From Terribacillus aidingensis (GTDB lineage: Bacteria; Bacillota; Bacilli; Bacillales; Amphibacillaceae): a DNA stretch of 64,000 bases. The stretch covers positions 992,001 through 1,056,000 of the forward strand of contig NZ_OBEK01000001.1 in NCBI RefSeq assembly GCF_900215625.1, in the 5' to 3' direction. The notes below the pieces were generated by a model, which saw only the letters and a list, made by a program, of their open reading frames with translations, made no database searches and was not told the origin of the DNA. The position numbers were made by a program, and so were the translations under genes. Below are positions 36,729-45,983 of the stretch, in pieces (the first letter of the stretch is position 1; every line of letters starts with the position of its first letter).

Positions 36729-38678
36729 TTGGACTTAAAATGGAATGAGTTTATCATTACCGGCGACCCGTTGATTCTTGGCGCACAGATTAGTATCTTG
36801 CTTGGATCAATCGCCGTTGTAGCTGCCCTTACTTATTTTAAGAAATGGACGTGGCTGTGGAAAGAATGGCTGACTTCTGTCGACCATAAGAAACTGGGTA
36901 TCATGTATATCCTTAGTGCCCTTTTAATGCTTTTCCGCGGTGGTATCGATGGTTTAATGATCCGTACACAGTTAGCAAAACCGGGTATGGAATTCCTGGA
37001 TCCACAGCACTATAACGAGGTATTTTCTACACATGGTGTCATCATGATCCTATTCATGGCAATGCCATTCTTGATTGGTTTAATTAACTATGTTGTGCCG
37101 CTTCAAATCGGTGCACGTGACGTAGCGTTTCCTTATTTGAACAACTTGAGCTTCTGGACATTCTTTGTCGGTATGGCTCTATTTAACATTTCCTTCATCA
37201 TCGGTGGTTCACCGGATGCAGGCTGGACAGCATACACGCCGCTTGCGACGAATGAATTCAGTCCTGGTCCTGGACAGAACTACTATTTGCTAGCTATTCA
37301 GATTGCTGGTATCGGTACGTTGATGACAGGTATCAACTTCTTCGTAACCATCCTTAAGATGCGTACGAAAGGTATGACATTGATGAAAATGTCCATGTTC
37401 ACTTGGACAACACTCATCACAATGCTTATCATTATCTTTGCTTTCCCAGTGCTGACAGTAGCACTTGCATTGCAAACATTTGACCGTCTATTCGGTTCTG
37501 TTATTTTCACCCTGCAAGGTGATGGTAACCCGATGCTTTGGGTTAACTTGTTCTGGGTATGGGGTCACCCTGAGGTATATATCGTTATTCTTCCTGCGTT
37601 CGGGATTTTCTCAGAAATCATCTCGACATTCGCAAGAAAACAGCTTTTCGCATACAAAGCGATGGTTGTGTCCATTGTGACAATTTCCGTATTGAGCTTC
37701 CTTGTATGGGTTCACCACTTCTTCACAATGGGTAATAGTGCAGAAGCAAATAGTTTCTTCTCTATTACAACGATGGCAATCTCAATTCCGACCGGGGTTA
37801 AGATCTTTAACTGGCTGTTCACGATGTATCGAGGACGTATTACCTTTACGACACCGATGCTCTGGGCACTTGCATTTATCCCGAACTTCGTTATCGGTGG
37901 GGTAACAGGGGTTATGCTTGCGATGGCAGCAGCCGATTATCAGTACCATAATACGTACTTCTTGGTATCTCACTTCCACTATGTGCTGATCTCAGGTACT
38001 GTATTTGCTTGTTTCGCAGGTTTAATTTACTGGTATCCGAAAATGTTTGGCCATAAACTGAACGAAAAAATCGGTAAATGGGCATTCTGGATCTTTATTA
38101 TTGGCTTTAACGTATGTTTCTTCCCGCAGTACTTCTTAGGGCTGGACGGTATGCCAAGACGTATTTCTACGTATACAGAGGCAGACGGCTGGACAGGGTT
38201 GAACTTTATCTCAACAATTGGTGCATTCATGATGGGTCTTGCATTCCTTATCTTCGTTGTAAACATTGTATACAGCTGGAGATTCTCTCCAAGAGAGAAA
38301 ACGGGCGATGCTTGGGGTCTTGGACGTAACCTAGAGTGGGCAACAAGCTCTTCTATCCCGCCGCATTACAACTTTGCTGTACTTCCAGAAGTAACAGGAC
38401 TCGATCCGTACTGGGATATGAAAGAAAAAGGTCTTGATCAGCAGAAGAATGTGGATTACAAACCTATTCATATGCCGAATAACGCAGCTACACCAATTAT
38501 TATGTCCGTTATCATGGGAGCTGCAGCCTTTGGTCTTGTATTCCACTGGTACTGGATTGGTATTATTGGCGGAATCGGTATCTTCATCACGATGATTGCT
38601 CGTTCATTTGATTACAATGACGGTTACTATGTAAGTGTTGAAGAAATAAAAGAAACAGAAGCGAAAGCGAATAAATAA
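36729..38678 (+). CDS. qoxB: cytochrome aa3 menaquinol oxidase subunit I
   Basis: The catalytic haem-copper subunit that reduces oxygen and pumps protons. The 649-aa protein has about 14-15 membrane helices. FSTHGVIMI carries a haem-ligating His, [17 protein letters not shown] the CuB His with the cross-linked Tyr, VWVHHFFT the other CuB ligands, and HFHYVL the remaining haem ligands. TTG 36729 is the start, with GGGGG 8 bases upstream; an ATG 5 bases earlier is out of frame. Confidence 0.97.
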   Translation: MDLKWNEFIITGDPLILGAQISILLGSIAVVAALTYFKKWTWLWKEWLTSVDHKKLGIMYILSALLMLFRGGIDGLMIRTQLAKPGMEFLDPQHYNEVFSTHGVIMILFMAMPFLIGLINYVVPLQIGARDVAFPYLNNLSFWTFFVGMALFNISFIIGGSPDAGWTAYTPLATNEFSPGPGQNYYLLAIQIAGIGTLMTGINFFVTILKMRTKGMTLMKMSMFTWTTLITMLIIIFAFPVLTVALALQTFDRLFGSVIFTLQGDGNPMLWVNLFWVWGHPEVYIVILPAFGIFSEIISTFARKQLFAYKAMVVSIVTISVLSFLVWVHHFFTMGNSAEANSFFSITTMAISIPTGVKIFNWLFTMYRGRITFTTPMLWALAFIPNFVIGGVTGVMLAMAAADYQYHNTYFLVSHFHYVLISGTVFACFAGLIYWYPKMFGHKLNEKIGKWAFWIFIIGFNVCFFPQYFLGLDGMPRRISTYTEADGWTGLNFISTIGAFMMGLAFLIFVVNIVYSWRFSPREKTGDAWGLGRNLEWATSSSIPPHYNFAVLPEVTGLDPYWDMKEKGLDQQKNVDYKPIHMPNNAATPIIMSVIMGAAAFGLVFHWYWIGIIGGIGIFITMIARSFDYNDGYYVSVEEIKETEAKANK

Positions 38679-38693
38679 GGAGGTTGTGAAGAA

Positions 38694-39305
38694 ATGGCAC
38701 ATGATCACAATGTGAACCCCAACGCTCCATTGGAATATCAGTCAGAAACCGGCCGGTTGAATATTACCGGTTTCTGGACTTTCCTTGGTGCAGAGATCGC
38801 CTTGTTCTCGACATTATTCGCATCCTATTTCGCGTTGCAAGCACGTGTAGGTGACGGACCAACCTCAAACGAGATGTTCGAAGCAGGACTTGTTATGATT
38901 ATGACAATGCTGCTGCTCACAAGTAGTTTCACGTGCGGTATTGCCATCCACGAAATGCGTGCGAACAACAAAACAGGCGTCATCATCTGGATGATTATTA
39001 CACTCATCCTAGGTGCAGGCTTCATAGGCTATGAGCTTTATGAGTTTGTACATTATGTACACGAAGGTGTTACACTTAGCACAAGTGCACATTGGTCTAT
39101 GTTCTTTATTTTGCTCGGAACACATGGACTGCACGTTTCAATCGGTATTGGCTGGATCATCTTGCTGTTGATCCAACTTGCAAGAAGAGGACTTACACCA
39201 AAGACAGCATCAAAAGTCTTCATTTCTAGTCTCTATTGGCACTTCTTAGATGTAGTGTGGATCTTTATCTTCACATGCGTTTACTTGATGGGGATGGTGA
39301 ATTAA
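38694..39305 (+). CDS. qoxC: cytochrome aa3 menaquinol oxidase subunit III
   Basis: A 203-aa membrane subunit with five helices, needed for stability and proton pumping. The conserved subunit III stretches FWTFLGAEIALFSTLFASY and GTHGLHVSIGIGWI are present, and the C-terminus has SLYWHFLDVVWIFIF. AAGGAGG lies just before the ATG. One base separates its stop from qoxD. Confidence 0.96.
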   Translation: MAHDHNVNPNAPLEYQSETGRLNITGFWTFLGAEIALFSTLFASYFALQARVGDGPTSNEMFEAGLVMIMTMLLLTSSFTCGIAIHEMRANNKTGVIIWMIITLILGAGFIGYELYEFVHYVHEGVTLSTSAHWSMFFILLGTHGLHVSIGIGWIILLLIQLARRGLTPKTASKVFISSLYWHFLDVVWIFIFTCVYLMGMVN

Positions 39306-39306
39306 T

Positions 39307-39621
39307 ATGAGTCAACAAACGAAAAAGGGACATTTTCCTTGGAAGCATATCATCGGCTTTTTGATCTCAATCGCGTTGACACTCGTCGCCTTCGCAACAG
39401 CGCTATGGACTGACTGGTCATCATCAACGATTTTCATCATCATCTTGATTTTCGCTGTGATCCAGGCTGCTTTGCAGTTAGTTATGTTCATGCACATGAC
39501 TGAAGGAGAAGACGGTGGACTGATTTCCGGTAACACCCTATTTGGATTCTTTATTGCAGTAGTTATCATTGTTGGTACGTACTGGCTGATGACTTCTGGC
39601 CACATGCATATGGGCATGTAA
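39307..39621 (+). CDS. qoxD: cytochrome aa3 menaquinol oxidase subunit IV
   Basis: A 104-aa subunit with three membrane helices (about 13-33, 39-61 and 75-97), typical of CyoD/QoxD, including AALQLVMFMHM. The ribosome binding site lies inside the end of qoxC. It is the last gene of qoxABCD. Confidence 0.95.
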   Translation: MSQQTKKGHFPWKHIIGFLISIALTLVAFATALWTDWSSSTIFIIILIFAVIQAALQLVMFMHMTEGEDGGLISGNTLFGFFIAVVIIVGTYWLMTSGHMHMGM

Positions 39622-39625
39622 ATCA

Positions 39626-39652
39626 AACCCGCTCTTTGAGCGGGTTTTTTTG
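39626..39652 (+). terminator. terminator of qoxABCD
   Basis: AACCCGCTC (39626-39634) pairs perfectly with GAGCGGGTT (39638-39646) around a 3-base loop, with a run of seven T residues. Confidence 0.92.
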
Positions 39653-39706
39653 TGTTTTTTTTCGTCTTTATCTACAATAGAAACAGATAGAAGAGGAGGA
39701 TGCGGT

Positions 39707-40849
39707 ATGATTTTTCCATGTAATGTACATATTATAGAAAAAGCGAGCAAAGTAGCTAATGTAGCTAGAACGTATAAAAGCATTGGCGATGAACAAGCGA
39801 GATTAGCAGAAAAAGTGCTTGATACTTTCCGTACCACTGCGTATACATTGCTGACGGTTACTAGAGAACAAGGAGGAGACGGTGCAAATTTACACGATTT
39901 TTTGCTGGCTCAGGAAACGCTGGCAGCTGGTGATGGTGCTGCTGCTTTGTCTATCGGCTGGCATCTTAGTACGATGCAGGACTTATGCGAGAAAGCAAAC
40001 TGGCCTGCAGCCACGTTTTCGCGATTTCTGCAAGAAGTGGTGCAGGATAGAAAGATTGTTAACCGAGCAGCATCCGAACCAGCAACAGGAAGTCCTACTC
40101 GCGGGGGCATTCCGGAAACGCGTGCGAAAAGAGTCGGAGATGAATATATCCTGAATGGACGCAAGACATTTACGTCGATGGCAGCTGATTTAGATTATTA
40201 CCTTGTGACAGCATATGCAGAAGAAGAGGATACTGTTGGAAGCTTTTTAATTGCCAGGGAAATAAATGGGGTTTCTGTCGAAAAAACATGGAATCCAATG
40301 GGAATGCGGGCAACAGGCAGTGATGATCTGGTTCTGGAAAATGTACATGTTCCAGCAGAATGCTTTGTAGAAAAAACCAAAACGAAATCCGGACCGAAAG
40401 GGTCACTTTTGCATATTCCTGCTTGTTATCTCGGGATTGCTAAAAGCGCTCGTGACGAAGCGCTTCAGTTTGCGCAGGAATTCCAGCCAAACACACTTGA
40501 TAAGCCGATCATTCATGTGCCGCATATTAGAGAGAAAATCGGAGAAATGGATTTAGAATTAATGCAGGCAAGACATTTTATGTATCATGTTGCAAGCTTG
40601 TGGGATAGCTTTCCTGAAAAACGGCAGCAAATGGCAGGAGAACTAGCTGCAGTAAAAGTAAATGCAACAAAGGCAGCCGTTAAGGTAGTTGATCTGGCGA
40701 TGCGGATTGCCGGAGGAAGAGGATTAGCCAAAAATCAGCCATTTGAACAGCATTATCGGGATGTACGAGCAGGTTTGCATAATCCGCCCATGGATGATGC
40801 GGTAGTTGAATTACTAGCGTCCCAAGCTGCAAATTCCAAAAAAAGATAA
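39707..40849 (+). CDS. acyl-CoA dehydrogenase family protein
   Basis: A 380-aa flavoprotein-like dehydrogenase. Residues about 35-120 hold the N-terminal helical domain, about 120-225 the middle beta-domain (ASEPATGSPTRGG, NGRKTFTSMAADLDYYLV, GMRATGSDDLVLENVHVP), and the rest the C-terminal four-helix domain (VVDLAMRIAGGRGLAKNQPFEQHYRDVRAG). It belongs to the YdbM/SfnB-like branch, in which the substrate is often not a simple fatty acyl-CoA. ATG 39707 follows GAGGAGG. It is followed by a FabH-like gene, 76 bases on, which could act on related acyl groups. Confidence 0.87.
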   Translation: MIFPCNVHIIEKASKVANVARTYKSIGDEQARLAEKVLDTFRTTAYTLLTVTREQGGDGANLHDFLLAQETLAAGDGAAALSIGWHLSTMQDLCEKANWPAATFSRFLQEVVQDRKIVNRAASEPATGSPTRGGIPETRAKRVGDEYILNGRKTFTSMAADLDYYLVTAYAEEEDTVGSFLIAREINGVSVEKTWNPMGMRATGSDDLVLENVHVPAECFVEKTKTKSGPKGSLLHIPACYLGIAKSARDEALQFAQEFQPNTLDKPIIHVPHIREKIGEMDLELMQARHFMYHVASLWDSFPEKRQQMAGELAAVKVNATKAAVKVVDLAMRIAGGRGLAKNQPFEQHYRDVRAGLHNPPMDDAVVELLASQAANSKKR

Positions 40850-40925
40850 AGAAATTCCTTCGTTTTAGTACCAGGTATTAAAACTAGATGGTATAATGTA
40901 GGCAGATGTGAAGGAGGCAGATATC

Positions 40926-41912
40926 ATGGAATCCAAAGCTCGCGTAACTGCGATTGGAACATATATCCCAGAAAAGGTTTTGACAAATGCAGATTTCGAA
41001 AGAATGGTCGAAACTTCTGATGAATGGATTGTTCAGCGTACAGGTATTAAGGAAAGAAGAATCGCAAGAGAAGATGAATTTGTAACTGATCTATGTGAAC
41101 AGGCTGCGCTTAACTTAGCGAAGAACTTCAACAAATCTTTAGAAGATGTTGATATGATTCTGGTAGCATCAGTAACAGGTGAATATAAATTTCCGAGTGT
41201 ATCCAGTCAGCTGCAAGCCAGACTGGGTCTGAAGAACACGGGTGCACTTGACTTAGGCGGAGCATGTGCTGGTTTTGTTTACGGATTGCACATGGCTAAC
41301 GGGCTTATAACAGCAGGATTACACAAAAAAATCCTTGTCTTAGGAGCAGAGACGCTTTCTAAGATTACGGACTATACAGATCGCACAAGCTGTATTCTGT
41401 TTGGTGATGGCGCGGGTGCAGCATTAGTAGAATACGATGCGGAGAACCCTGGATTCTTCTCTTACCATATGGGGACGAAAGGAGAAGGCGGACGCCATCT
41501 TTATCAAACAGGTGTTTCAACGACAATGAATGGCGAAGAGCTCGCTAATCCTGGTAAATTGGTTCAAAATGGACGGGAAGTTTACAAATGGGCCGTTTCA
41601 GGAGTGCCAAAAGGTGTTAAAAAGTTGGTGGAATCAGCCAACCTGACAATGGATGATATTGATTGGTTTATTCCGCACAGTGCGAATATGCGGATGGTAG
41701 AATCCATATGTGATCGTTTGGATTATCCAATTGATAAAACATTAACTAGTATGGCGTATGCAGGTAACACCTCATCTGCAACGATTCCATTAGCGTTTGA
41801 CTTTGCACTGCAGGAAAATAAGGTCAAGAATGGTGACACCATTTTATTATATGGATTCGGCGGCGGACTTACAGAGTGCGGCCTAATCATCAAATGGGAT
41901 CCAGAAGCATAA
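40926..41912 (+). CDS. fabHB: beta-ketoacyl-ACP synthase III (FabHB type)
   Basis: Starts fatty acid chains by condensing acyl-CoA with malonyl-ACP. The 328-aa thiolase-fold protein has catalytic Cys114 in LGGACAGFVYG, His in FIPHSANMRMV and Asn in YAGNTSSATIP. TSDEWIVQRTGIKERRIA is the KAS III signature. PHSAN in place of PHQAN and the overall sequence resemble the second Bacillus enzyme (YhfB). A housekeeping fabH is presumably elsewhere with fabF. AAGGAGG precedes ATG 40926. Confidence 0.92.
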   Translation: MESKARVTAIGTYIPEKVLTNADFERMVETSDEWIVQRTGIKERRIAREDEFVTDLCEQAALNLAKNFNKSLEDVDMILVASVTGEYKFPSVSSQLQARLGLKNTGALDLGGACAGFVYGLHMANGLITAGLHKKILVLGAETLSKITDYTDRTSCILFGDGAGAALVEYDAENPGFFSYHMGTKGEGGRHLYQTGVSTTMNGEELANPGKLVQNGREVYKWAVSGVPKGVKKLVESANLTMDDIDWFIPHSANMRMVESICDRLDYPIDKTLTSMAYAGNTSSATIPLAFDFALQENKVKNGDTILLYGFGGGLTECGLIIKWDPEA

Positions 41913-41917
41913 AAATA

Positions 41918-41948
41918 AGCCCGCGGAATTTATTCCGCGGGCTTCCTT
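41918..41948. terminator. terminator after fabHB
   Basis: AGCCCGCGGAA pairs perfectly with TTCCGCGGGCT around a 4-base loop, followed by TCCTTTAT. It lies between convergent genes. Confidence 0.85.
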
Positions 41949-41962
41949 TATGGTCAGTGATT

Positions 41963-42403
41963 TTAGTCCTTTTGCGGTCCTCTTATTGGCAGTTCGCCAG
42001 CAATTCCTGTTCGGAACTGATCTAGGAAAATAACATTATAGTACTGATCACGACCATTTCTAATTACATATTTCCGCACATAGGCATGCAGAAACATTCC
42101 ATCCATGCTGGCTAAAGATAAGCCTGCCGGAATGGCACCGACCAAAGGATGCACCATACTATCAGCGGCAAGAGAAATCAGCATCCAGCAGACAAAGCTG
42201 TAGAAAATACTGTCCAGCCATCCTGTCATTTTATTTGTCTTGCCTGGCAGCAATGCCATGTCAATCAAGTAGCCAATCACTGTAAGAATAGCTGTGAGCT
42301 GTACTACTTTTGAGAGCGGTAATTGATAGAATAAGCCTGCAAAAAGGTAAAGAACCGCGAACGCAAATATTCCTTTTAGAAGTATGGCTTTGACATGTTT
42401 CAT
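41963..42403 (-). CDS. DUF2512 (YndM-like) membrane protein
   Basis: A 146-aa protein with four membrane segments (about 8-27, 33-52, 64-81, 86-105) and a short hydrophilic C-terminus. The pattern of KAILLKGIFAFAVLYLF, GYLIDMALLPG and the D-x-M start of the third loop matches YndM-type DUF2512 proteins of spore formers. Function unknown. Single gene. Confidence 0.75.
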   Translation of the reverse strand: MKHVKAILLKGIFAFAVLYLFAGLFYQLPLSKVVQLTAILTVIGYLIDMALLPGKTNKMTGWLDSIFYSFVCWMLISLAADSMVHPLVGAIPAGLSLASMDGMFLHAYVRKYVIRNGRDQYYNVIFLDQFRTGIAGELPIRGPQKD

Positions 42404-42527
42404 TCCAAATTCACCTGCTGCTTTTTTTTATACAATATGTCCACTTTTGAATAAAGGTATACACAGGTGCAACAAATATATAAAATGTGTTATTTGTCGT
42501 ACAGCGATTATCCGTGCTTGAGAAGAA

Positions 42528-42873
42528 GGAGGCTGGGGACATAACAGTTTAAGCTATATAAAAATTAAAACAACACTGCAACTAACAGCAGGATTGTTTG
42601 GATTTTTTGGATTGGAAACGAAGATGAGTGCACCGTTTCGGAAATACACTGATTTGTGTGCGGAGAACTTTCGCTAAGTGTAGGCGGAATAGTAAGACTC
42701 CTCGAAAATAAGGAGCGATTTTCTTGTCGGTGTCTTACTTTAAAAGCTATTCTTGCCCAACGGTAACAGCAAAAGCTGGAGAGGCAGCAGCCGTCAGAGG
42801 AATTCATTAAAAATATGGTGTATTAATCGTTCGCTTTTATACTGAAGTAATCTCGTTTTGTCCCAGCCTCTCC
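42528..42873. repeat. degenerate Bacillaceae-type intergenic repeat with inverted ends
   Basis: A 346-base non-coding segment bounded by GGAGGCTGGGGACA (42528-42541) and the near-inverse TGTCCCAGCCTCTCC (42859-42873). Inside are phrases I associate with a dispersed non-coding element of Bacillaceae: GCGGAGAACTTTCGC, GGCGGAATAGTAAGACTCCT, AGCGATTTTCTTGT. Transposase coding is absent, so it would be a MITE-like or structured element in decay. The right end touches the gtrA stop. The remaining bases of the 42404-42874 gap hold nothing else I can identify. Confidence 0.6.
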
Positions 42874-42874
42874 T

Positions 42875-43309
42875 TTATTTTCTGCGCTTAAATACGATAT
42901 ATTTCATAAACAAAAAGCTGCTGGCGGAGGAGAGAAACATTGCCAAGCCTTTTGCTATATTATTATCCACATAAGCAGGAAGGGTTATAAAAGTCAGACT
43001 CCGCAGGATAGACAAACCGGCCAGGAAGACAAGATTACTAATGACTAACGCTACTAAACCTTGGGCGAAGAACATCCCTTTCTCCGTTGTATTGGACTGC
43101 TTTTGGTTTCGGAAAGTAAATCTGGAATTCCAGTAATAACTATTCCAGATACATGCCAGGTAGCTAATTGTATTAAAAAGTATAAGAAGTAAATTATTTT
43201 TGGAAGGCCAGATAAGTAGCAATATATTAAGTACAACTAAATCAACCGCGGCATTCAGCACGCCAATTGAGGTAAACTGCAAGATCTGTGTCCGGGTGCG
43301 TTTTAACAT
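42875..43309 (-). CDS. GtrA-family membrane protein
   Basis: A 144-aa protein with four membrane segments and the GtrA pattern: QFTSIGVLNAAVDLVVLNIL, YLACIWNSYYWNSRFTFRNQ, and C-terminal FLSSASSFLFMKYIVF. GtrA proteins are thought to help move lipid-linked sugars across the membrane for surface polysaccharide or teichoic acid modification. No glycosyltransferase partner lies next to it. The repeat element abuts its 3' end. Confidence 0.88.
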   Translation of the reverse strand: MLKRTRTQILQFTSIGVLNAAVDLVVLNILLLIWPSKNNLLLILFNTISYLACIWNSYYWNSRFTFRNQKQSNTTEKGMFFAQGLVALVISNLVFLAGLSILRSLTFITLPAYVDNNIAKGLAMFLSSASSFLFMKYIVFKRRK

Positions 43310-43456
43310 AATTTTTCACAGCCTTATCGTAACGTGATTATATCTTTCCATTGTTCCCTAATTCAGGTCCTTTTTAACGTTTTAACTTAAGTGAGGGTGG
43401 TAAGTAGTGTTATAAGCATTGCATAAAGCAAAATCAGGAAGAGGAGTGATTGCAGT

Positions 43457-44251
43457 TTGTGTTACGCATTGGAAATGGAGCAACTTGCACAAAAAGCCAG
43501 CCGCCACCCTCAGAAAGTACTTAGCATGTATGTCAACACAGATCCAGCCAATCGTGATCAGACGGGAGGCGAGTGGAAGATACACGTGAAGAACGGATTG
43601 AAAAACTTTGAAGCCTATCTTGAAAATGATGCAGATGAACGGGAGCAGTTTCTAAAAGTAAAAGATAAAGTGAAGACCTTCTTGGAAGATAATAGTCAAA
43701 GTATGAAGAAAAGTTGTGTCTTTTTTGCTTCAGCGGACGGCATATGGTTTGCTGAATGCTTGCAAATGCCAGTGGCAACCGAGTTTTTCTGGGAAACAGA
43801 GCCCAAGCTTGATCAGTTCCGCAGTCTGTACAAAACTTTCCCGGAATCAGGCGTTATCCTTGTGCAGAAGAATCAAGTGAAAGTCATAGATGCAGTACTC
43901 GGGAAGGTAAGGGAGACCAAGCTGTATGAGATGGATCTCGACACAGAGCAATGGAAGGTGCAAGCAAGTCCGCAGCGAGCCTTGTCAATCAAAGGAAAGG
44001 GCGGTAAAGGATCGAAGAAGGATACAATCGAGAACCGCATCGAAGCAAATCAAAAGCGCTGGTATAAATCTTTGGCGCCGAGTCTGGACAAGTTAGCGAA
44101 AGAAAGAGAATGGAAGAGCATCCACCTTGTTGGAAATAAAGAAGAAGCAAAAATGATAGAAAGCTATATGCAGAAGCAAGTCCAGCATATGGAAGGAAAG
44201 AATCTGTTTGAACAGGAAGAACGAAAAGTGCTGGAGGAAGTGATTTTATAA
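43457..44251 (+). CDS. VLRF1-like (bacterial aeRF1-type release factor family) protein
   Basis: A 264-aa protein with the family N-terminus (LSMYVNTDPANR), a long charged helix, SCVFFASADGIWF, and VILVQKNQVKVIDAVLGKV. A Gly/Lys-rich loop (KGKGGKGSKKD, about 178-188) is followed by ENRIEANQKRWYKSLAP and IHLVGNKEEA. The loop sits where I expect the peptidyl-hydrolase GSQ/GGQ-type motif but contains no Gln. TTG 43457 has GAGGAG 10 bases upstream; ATG 43475 is an alternative. Role in ribosome rescue or quality control is inferred from family only. Confidence 0.65.
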   Translation: MCYALEMEQLAQKASRHPQKVLSMYVNTDPANRDQTGGEWKIHVKNGLKNFEAYLENDADEREQFLKVKDKVKTFLEDNSQSMKKSCVFFASADGIWFAECLQMPVATEFFWETEPKLDQFRSLYKTFPESGVILVQKNQVKVIDAVLGKVRETKLYEMDLDTEQWKVQASPQRALSIKGKGGKGSKKDTIENRIEANQKRWYKSLAPSLDKLAKEREWKSIHLVGNKEEAKMIESYMQKQVQHMEGKNLFEQEERKVLEEVIL

Positions 44252-44393
44252 TAAGCGGGAGTGGAACATAACTAGCTAGTGACGGAATAAAGATTCTTCA
44301 CCGTTTATTGGTAAACCACCATCTATATACAATGTTTTAAATGTAAGAATTTCCCTTTTAAATTTTTAAACAATAACGAAAATTTAGCATAAG

Positions 44394-44434
44394 AAATAGG
44401 CGACCTCTTCGAATCCGGAGAAGGTCGCCTATTT
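44394..44434. terminator. hairpin between convergent genes
   Basis: AAATAGGCGACCT (44394-44406) pairs with AGGTCGCCTATTT (44422-44434) around a 15-base loop. T-tracts are short on both sides, but the position between convergent genes and the long stem suggest a bidirectional terminator. The rest of 44252-44472 holds no gene. Confidence 0.65.
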
Positions 44435-44472
44435 CATTTCTTTAGTTAACTGGTTCTGTCCAGCCACACATG

Positions 44473-45522
44473 TTAATGACCGAATACTAATTTTTGGTTT
44501 GAAGATCCTGCATATTTTTGGACGAATTCTTTCGTATAGAAAGGACTATTTACTTGGTAACTATAGTAGTTAGATGGATTCCAATTCGTAGATGGTGATG
44601 TCTGTCTATAGTATTTTGAACTATAGGAGGGGTAACTGCCTACGTCTTTGAAATAACCGTTGCCTTTGTCATCAAGAATACCGCCTCCTTGATAGCCAAC
44701 ACCAAAGTAGTTATTTTCAGAATAGATTGTAGCCTGGTTTGCGATTGTAAATGCTAGGTGGAAGTTATTCGCATAATTATTTTTAACATGGAAATAACCA
44801 TAACGCATTAATCCAGGTCCTCGCACATATAAGTTCTCAAAAAAGTTATTTGCTATGGTCATATGAGGATATCCTTTGTAAGAATTTGAATGGTCGTCAG
44901 GATAACCTAAAATGAGTCCATAACGATGATTTTGAAATTTGGAATTACTTATTGTTATATAATCTGCTTTTACACCAACATAAAGTAATTTATCCAAATC
45001 ATGTCCATTTGGATCGTAGTCATGACCATCAAAAGAAACATGATCTATCCAATAATTATAGCCGTGTGTTATGTAAAGTTGAATATCATTATTTCCATTA
45101 ATTGACTTACTATGACGAAAATTCACATTTTGAATAATAATGTTCTTTGATTCTGGTGTTGTTTGTAAGTAGATGTTCTTTAAAACTCGATTCTTGTAGG
45201 AACCGACAATTGTTTTATTGGCTCCTAATTGCACTTCTTGTTTTCCGTGTCCCTGAATATTTTCTTCAATCACTAAAATTTTTGGGGTGGAACCTTTTAC
45301 TTCTGATCTTAATTCTTGTAAGTCGTTAATATAGACAATTCTACCACCTTTACCGCCAGCCGTACTTTCTTTCCAAAGGCCATTATCATACTTAGCATTT
45401 CCTGCGAATCCCATAATCCCGTTTGTTGAAGTATTGGGAAATAATGCTGAAGCCGAAGTTGATAATGGCAAAGCGAAGATAGTTAGAAGCATTGCAACCA
45501 ATGAAATTGAAAATCGTCTCAT
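44473..45522 (-). CDS. secreted pectate lyase (polysaccharide lyase family 1-like)
   Basis: Cleaves polygalacturonate by beta-elimination outside the cell. The 349-aa precursor has a signal peptide (about 1-27, cleavage near STSASA). A parallel beta-helix domain follows, with [12 protein letters not shown], the diagnostic [13 protein letters not shown] and [19 protein letters not shown]. The usual catalytic Arg region is [20 protein letters not shown]. The coding DNA looks AT-richer than its neighbours and the flanks are long non-coding stretches, so recent acquisition is possible. No pectin-uptake genes are nearby. Confidence 0.88.
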   Translation of the reverse strand: MRRFSISLVAMLLTIFALPLSTSASALFPNTSTNGIMGFAGNAKYDNGLWKESTAGGKGGRIVYINDLQELRSEVKGSTPKILVIEENIQGHGKQEVQLGANKTIVGSYKNRVLKNIYLQTTPESKNIIIQNVNFRHSKSINGNNDIQLYITHGYNYWIDHVSFDGHDYDPNGHDLDKLLYVGVKADYITISNSKFQNHRYGLILGYPDDHSNSYKGYPHMTIANNFFENLYVRGPGLMRYGYFHVKNNYANNFHLAFTIANQATIYSENNYFGVGYQGGGILDDKGNGYFKDVGSYPSYSSKYYRQTSPSTNWNPSNYYSYQVNSPFYTKEFVQKYAGSSNQKLVFGH

Positions 45523-45756
45523 AATGACCTCCTTTTAGTGATAAATTAATTATAAGCATTCAATTACCAATTTTCTACCAACGTTCGGATTATTTTTGAC
45601 GATTATAATGGGAAGTAATTAATGAAACATAAAAAGAAAAGTTAATCGTAGCATTTAAGGTACATTTTTGTTGGATAATAGGAAGAGGCTGTATTTGTAA
45701 CTAATGAGAGACAAGCAAAATAAAGACAATCGGAATGTACGGAATAATTATATCTT

Positions 45757-45796
45757 AAAAAAGCAGTATGCCCTGTCGGCATACTGCTTTTTAAGA
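45757..45796 (-). terminator. terminator of the zur operon
   Basis: AAGCAGTATGCC (45761-45772) pairs perfectly with GGCATACTGCTT (45778-45789). On the minus strand a T-run follows it (plus-strand A-run before 45761). It overlaps the tautomerase stop codon, so it ends the whole znuC-to-tautomerase operon. The remaining bases of 45523-45756 show no gene. Confidence 0.85.
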
Positions 45797-45970
45797 TAAT
45801 CGTTTTCCTGCGTGGCCATAGTTCGCTTTATTCATTTCTTCAATCACTACTGTCACTGCTTCTGTGCGAGCGCCTGTTGTTTCAACCATAACTTCTGTCA
45901 TTTTTTTTATCATTTGTTCTTTTTGTTCATCGGTACGGCCTTCCAGCATTTTCACTGTAATAATTGGCAT
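45791..45970 (-). CDS. 4-oxalocrotonate tautomerase family protein
   Basis: A 59-aa monomer of the tautomerase superfamily. The mature protein begins PIITVKMLEGR, with the catalytic N-terminal proline exposed after methionine removal, and has TVVIEEMNKANYGHAG at the C-terminus. ATG 45970 is chosen because AAGGAG lies upstream and the Pro must follow Met. The ribosome binding site overlaps the end of zur, 13 bases away, so it is translated from the zur operon mRNA. YwhB-like relatives have promiscuous tautomerase activity; the natural substrate is unknown. Confidence 0.9.
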   Translation of the reverse strand: MPIITVKMLEGRTDEQKEQMIKKMTEVMVETTGARTEAVTVVIEEMNKANYGHAGKRLS

Positions 45971-45983
45971 TTTGATCGACTCC

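Noticed and set aside
39312-39626. 104-aa open frame antisense to qoxD
   Set aside because: It mirrors qoxD exactly, lacks a ribosome binding site and shows no family pattern; it is a by-product of the codon usage of qoxD.
42565-42807. 80-aa open frame inside the repeat element
   Set aside because: No ribosome binding site and composition unlike a protein; the segment is better explained as the non-coding repeat.
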